Part shown: one piece after another, positions 1 through 6,767 of the stretch
Numbering within the stretch: position 1 is the stretch's first letter
How the letters are laid out: the number at the start of each line of letters is the position of its first letter
DNA from: an uncultured Alistipes sp.
GTDB taxonomy: Bacteria; Bacteroidota; Bacteroidia; Bacteroidales; Rikenellaceae
NCBI GenBank assembly: GCA_944321755.1
Contig: CALUMM010000008.1
Span: forward strand, 1-61,710
DNA length: 61,710 bases
Direction: 5' to 3'
The notes under the pieces: generated by a model
What the model saw: the letters and a program-made list of their open reading frames with translations, nothing else
Databases searched by the model: none
Told to the model about the DNA's origin: nothing
Translations under genes and position numbers: made by a program

Positions 1-279
1 CAGGCCCAGCAGGAGAGCATCCAGAAAAAGGTCGCTTCCTACCAGGCCAATGCCCAGAAAGAGGCCCAGACCCTCGATGAAGAGAACTTCGTCTTCTCGA
101 ACCGCGCCCAGGACCTCCTCCAGCGCGCCGTCCGGGAGATCAACGCCGACGGAAAATACAAGCTTATCATCAACGCCTCGGCGCTCATCGATGCCGATAC
201 GACCCTGAACATCACCCCCGCCGTGCTGGCCAAGGTCAACGAACTCTATGCCGCCGACAAAAAGAACGCTCAGAAATAA
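1..279 (+). CDS. OmpH/Skp-family periplasmic chaperone, C-terminal part
   Basis: The open frame enters from the left edge and gives 92 residues to a TAA stop. It is rich in Q, K, E and A with long helical heptads (QESIQKKVASYQ..., NRAQDLLQRAVREI), then a short strand segment (KYKLIINASALI) and the typical end 'DTTLNITPAVLAKVNELYA'. This is the layout of the OmpH/Skp family, coiled-coil periplasmic holdases that escort outer-membrane proteins to the BAM machinery. Bacteroidales often carry two skp-like genes next to bamA; whether that holds here lies outside the window. A hairpin terminator follows within 25 bp, so this is probably the last gene of its operon. The family call is fairly confident; the N-terminus and signal peptide cannot be seen. 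Confidence 0.8.
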   Translation, partial: QAQQESIQKKVASYQANAQKEAQTLDEENFVFSNRAQDLLQRAVREINADGKYKLIINASALIDADTTLNITPAVLAKVNELYAADKKNAQK

Positions 280-301
280 CCCCCCCGACTCCCGGGATTA
301 A

Positions 302-340
302 AAAACCGGCTTCCCCGGCAGGCGGAAGTCGGTTTTTTTT
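302..340 (+). terminator. Rho-independent terminator after the OmpH gene
   Basis: A 9-bp stem (CCGGCTTCC with GGAAGTCGG, one G-T pair) closes a 9-base loop and is followed by eight T residues. Confidence 0.85.
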
Positions 341-342
341 CA

Positions 343-350
343 TACATTTG
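343..350 (+). promoter_or_regulatory. Candidate -7 promoter element for cdaA
   Basis: TACATTTG matches the Bacteroidetes -7 consensus TAnnTTTG. It overlaps the GTG at 350 that would begin a longer reading of cdaA. This argues that translation really starts at the ATG at 389, since a start codon should not lie inside its own promoter. No clear -33 TTG was found. Confidence 0.55.
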
Positions 351-388
351 TGCCGTCAATACCGAAACCCGATAAATTTCCGACTGCG

Positions 389-1189
389 ATGGGATTTGTG
401 CCGTTCACATTCGTCGACCTGATAGACATCATCCTCGTGGCCCTGATCATGTACTGGATCTACCGCATGACCAAGGGCACCAATGCCCCCTACATCCTCT
501 CGGGAATCATCGCCGTGTACCTGCTCTGGGTTGTCGTGAAAACCCTCAACATGGAGCTCCTCTCCACGATCCTCGGACAACTCATCTCCGTGGGGGCCAT
601 TGCGCTGATCATCGTCTTCCAGCCCGAGTTGAGGCGCTTCCTGCAGATGATCGGAATGCGGCAGAAGCACTTCAACTTCATCACCCGGATCTTCTCCAAC
701 GGCGAAGATACCGTACAGACGAACATCACACCCATCGTTACGGCCTGCCGCGAAATGGCCGACACGAAAACCGGTGCCCTGATCGTCATCGGACAGCAGA
801 GCGACCTGCGGCTTATCGCCGAGGGCGGCATCGCACTCGACGCCAAAGTCTCCACGCCGCTGCTGAAGAACATCTTCTTCAAGAACGCCCCGCTGCACGA
901 CGGCGCCGTACTGATCGAGGGCGACCGGGTCGTTGCCGCGAAGTGCATCCTCCCGGTGACGCAGAGCGACGTCCCGAAGTCGTTCGGAACCCGTCACCGT
1001 GCGGCCATCGGCATGAGTGAGATTTCCGACGCCATCATCATCGTCGTCTCCGAGGAGACCGGCGAAATCTCCATCGCCCAGGGCGGCGATATTCGCCAGC
1101 ACCTCGACCCGGCACGCTTGCAGCAGACCCTGCAGCGCTATCTCACCATCAACACCCGCAAACGCTCCAAAAACGAAGTCGCCCAATAG
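389..1189 (+). CDS. cdaA: Diadenylate cyclase CdaA (c-di-AMP synthase)
   Basis: Membrane-bound DAC-domain enzyme that condenses two ATP into the second messenger c-di-AMP, which in other bacteria governs potassium uptake, turgor and wall homeostasis. The 266-residue product has about three N-terminal membrane segments (residues 1-80). The DAC domain follows, with both catalytic signatures: DGA near residues 171-173 and RHR near 202-204 in 'GTRHRAAIG'. An in-frame GTG at 350 would add 13 residues, but it lies inside the candidate promoter, so the ATG at 389 is preferred. The gene stands alone between two terminators. No YbbR/CdaR regulator gene follows it, unlike the Firmicutes arrangement. 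Identification is firm. Confidence 0.95.
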   Translation: MGFVPFTFVDLIDIILVALIMYWIYRMTKGTNAPYILSGIIAVYLLWVVVKTLNMELLSTILGQLISVGAIALIIVFQPELRRFLQMIGMRQKHFNFITRIFSNGEDTVQTNITPIVTACREMADTKTGALIVIGQQSDLRLIAEGGIALDAKVSTPLLKNIFFKNAPLHDGAVLIEGDRVVAAKCILPVTQSDVPKSFGTRHRAAIGMSEISDAIIIVVSEETGEISIAQGGDIRQHLDPARLQQTLQRYLTINTRKRSKNEVAQ

Positions 1190-1210
1190 CCCGGTTAAGA
1201 ACCGGGTTTT
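1190..1210 (+). terminator. Rho-independent terminator of cdaA
   Basis: CCCGGTT, loop AAG, AACCGGG and TTTT begin at the base after the stop codon. The stem is perfect at 7 bp. The same sequence forms the head of the first copy of a repeated intergenic element. Confidence 0.75.
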
Positions 1211-1504
1211 AGGGGCGAAGGTATGCTGAAAGGATCGGAAGCAAATCACCGCTCCCGACGGTCGTATGCGGGTAAAGGCTGCGGAAACCCCAATATGGTT
1301 CAGCAGCCCACAAATCGGGCTTCTTAAGCCCGTCGGTTTTTGCGGCGCTTTTTGCCGATTCAAAAAGCGCCCGCCTAAGAGGTGGGTTTCAGGGGCGAAG
1401 GAGACTTTATCCGGTTGCCGGGCCGGTTCCGCGCCCGGTTAAAGACCAGGCTTTGTGGGCGAAGGAAGGTTGAAAGGTTCGGAAGCAAATCTTCGCTCCC
1501 GACC
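1190..1504. repeat. Intergenic repeat: two 71-bp copies and one partial copy
   Basis: The gap between cdaA and ybaK holds no convincing gene. Bases 1190-1260 and 1434-1504 align without gaps over 71 bp, with 13 mismatches by eye (about 82 percent). Both contain GGGCGAAGG and TCGGAAGCAAATC and end in CGCTCCCGAC. A third, shorter relative is at about 1373-1403 (TAAGAGGTGGGTTTCAGGGG). The element may be a dispersed intergenic repeat of this genome; copies elsewhere cannot be checked here. Confidence 0.7.
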
Positions 1505-1507
1505 CTG

Positions 1508-1990
1508 CTAAGAAAGGGAGACAAAGGATGCGCGGACGTAGGCCGCCAGCGCCTTCGGGTCGAGCCGCAACTGCAAACCCCGAACCCCCGCACTGATGTA
1601 GATAAACGGAAGCGCCGCAGCCGAATCGTGAATATAGGTCGGGAAGAGTTTCTTCATGCCGATCGGCGAACAACCCCCGCGGATATAGCCCGTCACGGGC
1701 AACAGATCCTTCATCGGAATCAAATCGCACTTCTTGTTGCCCGAGACCTTTGCGGCGGCCTTCAGGTCGACCTCGTGGTCGCCCGGAACCACACAGACGA
1801 AATAACCCGTGCGGTCACCCTTCAACACCAGCGTCTTGAAGACCGTCGAGATATCCTCACCCAGCTGTTCGGCGACATGCGTGGCCGCGAGGTGCTCCTC
1901 GTCGACCTCGTAGGGAACCAGTTCGTAGGCGATCTTCGCACGGTCGAGCAACCGGGCGGCATTTGTTTTTTCGATTTTTCCGCGTGACAT
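1508..1990 (-). CDS. ybaK: YbaK/EbsC-type Cys-tRNA(Pro) deacylase
   Basis: A 160-residue protein of the YbaK/ProX editing family, which hydrolyses cysteine mischarged onto tRNA-Pro in trans. The family core is visible: 'TVFKTLVLKGD' carries the conserved lysine, followed by 'DLKAAAKVSGNKK' and the glycine-rich loop 'GYIRGGCSPIGMKK'. Length is normal for the family, which is a single domain and cytosolic. It is transcribed alone, divergent from the HAD gene, with a good -7 element 22 bp ahead of the ATG. Confidence is high for the family and good for the YbaK subgroup. Confidence 0.92.
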   Translation of the reverse strand: MSRGKIEKTNAARLLDRAKIAYELVPYEVDEEHLAATHVAEQLGEDISTVFKTLVLKGDRTGYFVCVVPGDHEVDLKAAAKVSGNKKCDLIPMKDLLPVTGYIRGGCSPIGMKKLFPTYIHDSAAALPFIYISAGVRGLQLRLDPKALAAYVRASFVSLS

Positions 1991-2012
1991 CTCTTGTTCG
2001 GCTGATACGATG

Positions 2013-2020
2013 CAAAGGTA
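2013..2020 (-). promoter_or_regulatory. Candidate -7 element for ybaK
   Basis: Read on the minus strand the sequence is TACCTTTG, a full match to TAnnTTTG, ending 22 bp before the ybaK ATG. No clear -33 element was seen. Confidence 0.6.
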
Positions 2021-2111
2021 ACGCTTTTTCCCCGAAAGTGTCCCCGGGCGTGCGTTTTATGGAAAATCGCGGATTTTCCGTATCTTTACGCCCCGAAAAA
2101 CAAATCTCACG

Positions 2112-2774
2112 ATGAAAAAAGCGGCCTTATTCGACATGGACGGCACGCTGGTGGACAACACCGCGGCCCATATCCGGGCATTCGAGATCTTCTGCGCACG
2201 CTACGGCGTGACGGACTGGAAGGAGCGCCTGAGCCGGGGATTCGGCATGGGCAACGACGACATCATGCGGATGATCATGCCCGAGGAGGTGATCCGCACC
2301 AAGGGTCTCGCGGCGCTGGCCGAAGAGAAGGAGGCCATCTACCGCGAAATCTACGCCCCGGAGATCCGTCCCGTTGCGGGGCTGCGCGAACTCCTCGAAG
2401 AGCTTCACGCCCGAGGCGTGCGGTGTGCCGTCGGATCGTCGGGCTGCCGGAAAAATGTCGATTTCGTGCTGGAAAAGTGCGCCATCGGGCCGTGGTTCGA
2501 GGCGCGGATTTCGGGCGATGCCGTCACGCGCTGCAAGCCCGATCCGGAGATCTACCTCACGGCCGCGGCAGCGCTGGGCGTCGCTCCGGCCGACTGCGTG
2601 GTTTTCGAGGATGCCAAGGCCGGGATCGAAGCCGCACGCCGGGCCGGAGCCGGGCGTATCGTGGCACTGGCCACCACGCTCCCGCGCGAGGTGCTGGAAC
2701 GGGAGACCGAAGCCGACCGGATTGCCGACACCTTTGCCGACCTGCAGGACCTCGACGCCCTGCTGGCCGACTAA
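2112..2774 (+). CDS. HAD-superfamily hydrolase (beta-phosphoglucomutase/phosphatase type)
   Basis: 220 residues. Motif I is 'FDMDGTLVDN' with the nucleophilic and acid/base aspartates at residues 8 and 10. A helical cap follows (about residues 15-85), then motif II 'VGSSG', the motif III lysine in 'RCKPDPEIY', and motif IV 'CVVFEDAKAGIEAA'. This is the subfamily IA pattern of beta-phosphoglucomutase and sugar-phosphate phosphatases such as YniC. The substrate cannot be told from sequence. An imperfect -7 box (TATCTTTA, 2081-2088) lies upstream. Its stop codon overlaps the stop of the convergent dehydrogenase gene, so the two share four bases. Confidence 0.88.
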   Translation: MKKAALFDMDGTLVDNTAAHIRAFEIFCARYGVTDWKERLSRGFGMGNDDIMRMIMPEEVIRTKGLAALAEEKEAIYREIYAPEIRPVAGLRELLEELHARGVRCAVGSSGCRKNVDFVLEKCAIGPWFEARISGDAVTRCKPDPEIYLTAAAALGVAPADCVVFEDAKAGIEAARRAGAGRIVALATTLPREVLERETEADRIADTFADLQDLDALLAD

Positions 2775-3589
2775 CCCCGCGGCTGCAGCAGCCGACGCAC
2801 CACCCGAAGCCGCAGGATGGGACGGAGCCACGGCGCCGGAAGCAGCCGGCAGAAAAAAACACAGAGTTTCGTGAAGAGTCCCGGGATGCAGCGGCGGCGT
2901 CCGCGGAACAGCGCCCGAAGCCCCTTGCGGGCCACCCTGTCGGGCGGAAGCATCACCCCGCAACGGACCAGCAACCGGCGTCGGCGCTCCGAGAGCGTGT
3001 AGAGCGGCGTGTCGACCGCACCCGGATAGAGTGTCGTGACGTTCACCCCCTGGTCGCGGAGTTCGATATCGAGCGAGCGGGCGAAGCTGTGCAGGAACGC
3101 CTTCGTCGCGGAATAGGCCGCAATCGTCGGCCAGGGCATCCAGGCCGTCGAGGAGGAGACCACAAGGATACGCCCCCCACCCCGCCGCCGCATGTCATCG
3201 CCGTACAACCGACACAGCAGGGCCGGGGTCATACAGTGCAGTGCCACGATCGTGCGGAGGCGTTCGGGCGGGGTGTCGGCCAGCAGTCCGAAGAGCAGGA
3301 TCCCGGCATTGCTGACCAGCACCGAGACCTTCAGGCCGCGGCGCGACGTCTCGGCATGGAGGCGTTCGGCGGCATCCGGCTGCGCAAGGTCCTGGTACAA
3401 GGGCAGGGTCGCAACCCCATACTCCCGGGCGATGCGCTCCGCAGCCGCACGATTCTCCTCCTCGCGGTTGCTGACCAGCACCACGCCGTAGCCCCGGGCC
3501 GCAAGCTGCGCCGCAAAGGCGTAGCCGATTCCCGACGAAGCCCCCGTCACAAGGGCATACTCTCCTGTTGTCGTCTCTTGCCGCTGCAT
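2771..3589 (-). CDS. Short-chain dehydrogenase/reductase (SDR)
   Basis: 272 residues when started at the ATG at 3589. Upstream the frame stays open, but it runs through the GC-rich repeat patch and is not credible protein. The classical SDR pattern is complete: nucleotide loop TGASSGIG (residues 15-22), 'VSNAG' (92-96), catalytic Ser in 'VVSSS' (near 146) and YxxxK (Tyr159, Lys163). The basic, hydrophobic tail (residues about 240-272, 'CVFFCRLLPAPWLRPIL') suggests membrane association. It is probably NADP(H)-dependent, acting on a lipid or small carbonyl; the substrate is unknown. It is convergent with the HAD gene and has no operon partner. Confidence 0.88.
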   Translation of the reverse strand: MQRQETTTGEYALVTGASSGIGYAFAAQLAARGYGVVLVSNREEENRAAAERIAREYGVATLPLYQDLAQPDAAERLHAETSRRGLKVSVLVSNAGILLFGLLADTPPERLRTIVALHCMTPALLCRLYGDDMRRRGGGRILVVSSSTAWMPWPTIAAYSATKAFLHSFARSLDIELRDQGVNVTTLYPGAVDTPLYTLSERRRRLLVRCGVMLPPDRVARKGLRALFRGRRRCIPGLFTKLCVFFCRLLPAPWLRPILRLRVVRRLLQPRG

Positions 3590-3763
3590 GGTTTTCGTCT
3601 CTCTCCCGGCGGGCCGGAAGGGTATTCGGATCGTCGGAAAGGTTTTCGGCCGTCGGGATTCCGGGGTTTCGGGGAATCCGCCGACAGTCCGTTCCAAAAG
3701 AGGAGGAAAAATAGGCAGAATGTGCCGAATATCCAAGAAAAAAACCGAAAATCCGTTCCCGCA

Positions 3764-4038
3764 CCCCTTCCGGATCGGGTTTCGGGGAGGGGTCGAGGGT
3801 TTTCGCGGCCCCTTCCCGGAGCGTTTTTCGGGGGGGGGCTCCCGGAGCGTTTTTCGAGGGGGCGGTCCCTCCGGAGCATTTTTCAAGGCCCTGCACAATC
3901 CTTCCAGATCATTTTCGGGAACCTTCGCACCCTTCCGGAGCGTTTTTCGGGATTTTTCGGGGGGGGGGAGGCAGCCCCTTACGGATCGTTTTCTGAGGCC
4001 CTTCCCCCTCACAGCCCCTTCCGGATCGTTTCCCGGGG
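3764..4038. repeat. Cluster of eight degenerate ~22-bp GC-rich repeats
   Basis: This patch fills most of the 569-bp gap between the dehydrogenase and the DUF486 gene. A unit close to CCTTCCGGAGCGTTTTTCGG recurs near 3764, 3809, 3839, 3866, 3900, 3929, 3975 and 4015, with 25-45 bp between starts. Variants replace GAGCG with GATCG or GATCA. G runs of 8-9 bases follow some copies. Long frames read through the patch but are proline/arginine-rich shadows. No gene is seen in 3590-4158. Confidence 0.75.
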
Positions 4039-4127
4039 TTCGTCACAATCCTCCCCCTCGCAGCCCCTTTTGGCGGCCGCTGCAGACGCAAAATGCAGCA
4101 AATGAACCAACATATCGAAATTTTACT

Positions 4128-4135
4128 TATTTTTG
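4128..4135 (+). promoter_or_regulatory. Candidate -7 element for the DUF486 gene
   Basis: TATTTTTG matches TAnnTTTG, 23 bp before the ATG at 4159, just downstream of the GC-rich repeat cluster. The local sequence turns abruptly AT-rich here. Confidence 0.5.
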
Positions 4136-4158
4136 CGCCGTTTTCAAGCATCTGACTT

Positions 4159-4524
4159 ATGTTCCGGGGATTTGCCACCGTTTTGCTGCTCGTCATCTCC
4201 AACGCCTTCATGACGCTGGCCTGGTACGGGCATATCGCCTTCAAATCACGGCTCGAACGTTTCGGGGCCATGGCCATCATCTTCCTGAGTTGGGGCATCG
4301 CCCTCTTCGAATACTGCTTCCAGGTCCCGGCCAACCGCATCGGTTCGGCCGAATTCGGGGGGCCCTTCTCGATCTGGGAACTCAAGGTCATCCAGGAGGT
4401 CGTCTCCCTGCTGGTCTTCACCATCTTCGCGCTCGTCTTCATGAAGTCCGACACCCTGCGCTGGAACCACCTCGCCGGGTTCCTCTGCATCATCCTGGCC
4501 GTCTACTTCATCTTCCGCAAATAA
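4159..4524 (+). CDS. DUF486 (DMT-type) small membrane protein
   Basis: A 121-residue integral membrane protein with four predicted helices (about 4-22, 36-54, 76-94, 101-118). The signature features are 'LTLAWYGH'-like 'MTLAWYGHIAF', 'WGIALFEYCFQVPANRIG' and 'LKVIQEVVSLLVF', all characteristic of the DUF486 family of the drug/metabolite transporter clan. Length matches the family, which has half the helices of a full DMT transporter and so probably dimerises. Function is unknown. It stands alone, with a promoter upstream and a hairpin downstream. Confidence 0.88.
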   Translation: MFRGFATVLLLVISNAFMTLAWYGHIAFKSRLERFGAMAIIFLSWGIALFEYCFQVPANRIGSAEFGGPFSIWELKVIQEVVSLLVFTIFALVFMKSDTLRWNHLAGFLCIILAVYFIFRK

Positions 4525-4526
4525 AA

Positions 4527-4557
4527 ACCCCGGTCCCGCAACGGAGACCGAGGCTTT
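4527..4557. terminator. Hairpin between converging genes, probably bidirectional
   Basis: CCCCGGTC pairs with GACCGAGG (one mismatch) around a 10-base loop. An A-run on the left becomes a T-run for minus-strand transcripts, and a short T-run lies on the right. It can end both the DUF486 gene and the choloylglycine hydrolase gene. Confidence 0.6.
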
Positions 4558-4606
4558 ACCGGCTTGTCGATCCGCCGAACGGACTCCCGCCCGGCAGCCG
4601 AAACAA

Positions 4607-5677
4607 TCAGTTCTTCACCGTGATCCGCTCCACGGGCTGCTGCTGCACGCGGTCCAGCGGATGCGACTGGTAGCGCACCTTCCCGAAATCGATCTGCGAA
4701 AGGTCCAGGCAGCGGATCGTGTTGTTGTAGGCCGTCTTGTAGTAGACCAGGCGGTGGGTCAGGTCGATGGCCGAGGTCCACTGCGTGGCGCTCGGGATGT
4801 CGGGGCACTGCCCGGCGGGGTGTTCGAGGCCGATCGGCACGTCGAAGTTGTTCAGCAGGTGGAAGCACTCCTGCACCGTCTCGAAAGCCGTGGCACGCTG
4901 CGGCGCCGTGGCGCGCAGGAAGGCCGCACGCACGAACCGCGACGGCGGCGTGTCGTCGCCCGGCAGTCCGAGGAAGCCCGCCGTGGCACCGAAGGCCCGC
5001 AAGGTCTTTTCGCCCACCTGGTAGGGCTCGACGTCCCCCGGGCGGAGATTCACGTAGTTGTTCAGGTTGGTCACCTGCCACTCGAAGCCGGGCGCGTTGG
5101 TCAGCACCCCGACCTCGTTCTCGTAGAAGTGCGGTACGCCCCCGACGATCTCCAGCACCACCTGACGCCCCGACGGCTCGCCGATGCGCCAGTGCACGAC
5201 GGCATTGGCTTCGAGACCCACGATACGCACTCCGCCGATCGCGGCCTTCACCTCGTCGATCGTCGAGAACTGCGTGAGGATCCATCCGGCAACCTGCAGG
5301 TCGACCAGCGTGCGGTTGTTCTGCGCCGGGTCATAAGTCTCGTAGCCGCCGTACTGCGGGAAGAAGAAGAGCCCGGCCGAAAGCCCCGCCTCGTTGATCC
5401 CTTCGGCGATGAACGCCTGCTCGACAACGGCCAGCCCCACCACGCCGTAACGCGCCGTGTAGGCAAGTCCCTGGCCGCCGGTCGGCGTGAGCGAGTGCAG
5501 CGCCTGCCCCCGCGGAATAATGACGTACATGCTCTCCAGAGCGCTGTTGCCCCATTCGATCGTGCGCGACTGCACGTAGCTGCCGTCGGCAGCCGTCAGC
5601 GAGATACCCGTGCAGGCCAGGGCCTGAAGGGTGCCGCACAACGCGGCGACACCCAATAATCCGATTTTCAGTTTCAT
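4607..5677 (-). CDS. Choloylglycine hydrolase-family enzyme (bile salt hydrolase/penicillin V acylase type)
   Basis: A 356-residue secreted Ntn-hydrolase. A signal peptide (1-21) ends exactly before Cys22 in 'LQALACTGISL', so cleavage would expose the catalytic N-terminal cysteine. Family residues can be followed: Arg38 in 'SRTIEW', Asn95 in 'INEAGLSAG', Asn194 in 'LTNAPGFEW' and Arg247 in 'PSRFVRAAF'. The aspartate of the Gram-positive 'RxMDW' motif is Glu41 here, as in many Gram-negative relatives. It likely cleaves amide bonds of conjugated bile salts or N-acyl compounds in the periplasm. Bile-salt specificity is plausible for a gut organism but not shown. 'LQALAC' also looks like a lipobox, but lipidation would block the nucleophile. 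Confidence 0.85.
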   Translation of the reverse strand: MKLKIGLLGVAALCGTLQALACTGISLTAADGSYVQSRTIEWGNSALESMYVIIPRGQALHSLTPTGGQGLAYTARYGVVGLAVVEQAFIAEGINEAGLSAGLFFFPQYGGYETYDPAQNNRTLVDLQVAGWILTQFSTIDEVKAAIGGVRIVGLEANAVVHWRIGEPSGRQVVLEIVGGVPHFYENEVGVLTNAPGFEWQVTNLNNYVNLRPGDVEPYQVGEKTLRAFGATAGFLGLPGDDTPPSRFVRAAFLRATAPQRATAFETVQECFHLLNNFDVPIGLEHPAGQCPDIPSATQWTSAIDLTHRLVYYKTAYNNTIRCLDLSQIDFGKVRYQSHPLDRVQQQPVERITVKN

Positions 5678-5733
5678 GTGATTTTCCTGTTTAAAACGAG
5701 GGCGCCGGGCCATTGGTTCCGGTCCGGAATCCC

Positions 5734-6471
5734 CTACTCCTCCATCGGCCGGAAAGCCTCCTTCGAAAGTCCGCAAAGCGGGCAGGCCCAGTCGTCGGGA
5801 ATCTCCTCGAAGGGCGTACCGGGAGCGACACCCGTCTCGGGATCGCCCTTTGCGGGGTCGTAGACGTAGTCGCACGCCGTGCATTTGTAACGCCGCGGAA
5901 TGGCCCGGTCGGCCACCTTCTGCCAGTCGACAAGCTCCCACCACGCCGCCACGAAATCGGCCCGGCGGTTGCGGTAGTCGATGTAGTAGGCGTGTTCCCA
6001 GACGTCGACCGTCAGCACCGGGCGCAAGCCCTCGGTCATCGGATTCCCGGCATTGGGTTTGGCCACGATCGAGAGTTTCCCCGACCGGTCGGCCGCCAGC
6101 CACACCCAGCCCGAGCCGAACAACCCCACGGCGGCTTTCATGAACTGCTCCCTGAAGGCCTCCACCGATCCGAATGCGGCGGCGAGTTTTGCGGACAGCG
6201 CCTCCGGCATGGCTTTCGGCGCGGGGGTCAGCATCTGGAAAAAGAAGGTATGGTTCCAGGCCTGTGCGGCGTTGTTGAAGACGGCTCCGTCGGCCTTGCG
6301 CACAATCTCGTCAAGCGGCATCGCCTCGTAGGGGGTTCCGGGAATCAGCCGGTTCAGATTGTCCACATAGGTCTGAAGGTGTTTCCCGTAGTGGTAGTCG
6401 AGCGTCTCCCGGCTCATCCTCGGGGCAAGGGCTTCCATCGCGTAAGGAAGCTCGGGCATCGCATGTTTCAT
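5734..6471 (-). CDS. Fe-type superoxide dismutase with C-terminal rubredoxin domain
   Basis: 245 residues. Residues 1-190 are an iron/manganese superoxide dismutase with metal ligands His27, His74 ('QAWNHTFFF'), Asp156 and His160 ('DVWEHAYY'). Gln70 before the WNH motif is typical of the iron enzymes. Residues 192-245 form a rubredoxin: '[12 protein letters not shown]' and 'DWACPLCG' supply four cysteines (197, 200, 230, 233) for a mononuclear Fe site. The frame is continuous across the junction. The fusion may bring an electron carrier to the dismutase, so that superoxide could be reduced rather than only dismutated; this is inference. The start at 6471 is chosen because the longer reading runs through a palindromic promoter region. 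Confidence 0.93.
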   Translation of the reverse strand: MKHAMPELPYAMEALAPRMSRETLDYHYGKHLQTYVDNLNRLIPGTPYEAMPLDEIVRKADGAVFNNAAQAWNHTFFFQMLTPAPKAMPEALSAKLAAAFGSVEAFREQFMKAAVGLFGSGWVWLAADRSGKLSIVAKPNAGNPMTEGLRPVLTVDVWEHAYYIDYRNRRADFVAAWWELVDWQKVADRAIPRRYKCTACDYVYDPAKGDPETGVAPGTPFEEIPDDWACPLCGLSKEAFRPMEE

Positions 6472-6487
6472 AACGATTCGGTTTAAA

Positions 6488-6530
6488 ATTGTACACGGTC
6501 CGCGGCGTCTTGCCGCAACCCGTGTACAAT
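6488..6530 (-). promoter_or_regulatory. Palindrome upstream of the SOD-rubredoxin gene
   Basis: Two perfect 11-bp arms (ATTGTACACGG at 6488-6498, CCGTGTACAAT at 6520-6530) enclose a second small hairpin (GCGGC/GCCGC). The arms lie 17-59 bp before the SOD start, over the likely promoter; on the minus strand a TTG and a TACAATTT are about 22 bp apart. It could be an operator for a dimeric repressor or an mRNA leader hairpin. The rest of 6531-6767 is GC-rich with short CCCGGCAGG-like repeats and no visible gene. Confidence 0.6.
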
Positions 6531-6767
6531 ATAGCAAAAATCCCGCACCGTTATCCTTCCCGACCGAAAAGAAAGATCATTCGGCCGGTTTTCGCCGCAA
6601 CCCGACGCTCCCCGGCCCGGCAGCCGCGGCCCGGTGGTTCATCCCCGCCCGGCAGGGAATCGCGACACGCCGCCCGGAAAGCAGCCGCGGCCCGGAAATT
6701 TCCCGCTCTCCCGGCAAGGAACTGTATCCCGGAAAAATTCCCCCCCCCGGCAGGAAATCCCGCCGCG

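Noticed and set aside
2423-4105. A 560-codon plus-strand frame crossing HAD, SDR and the repeat patch
   Set aside because: It is out of frame with HAD, antisense to SDR and reads through the GC-rich repeats; the composition is not protein-like.
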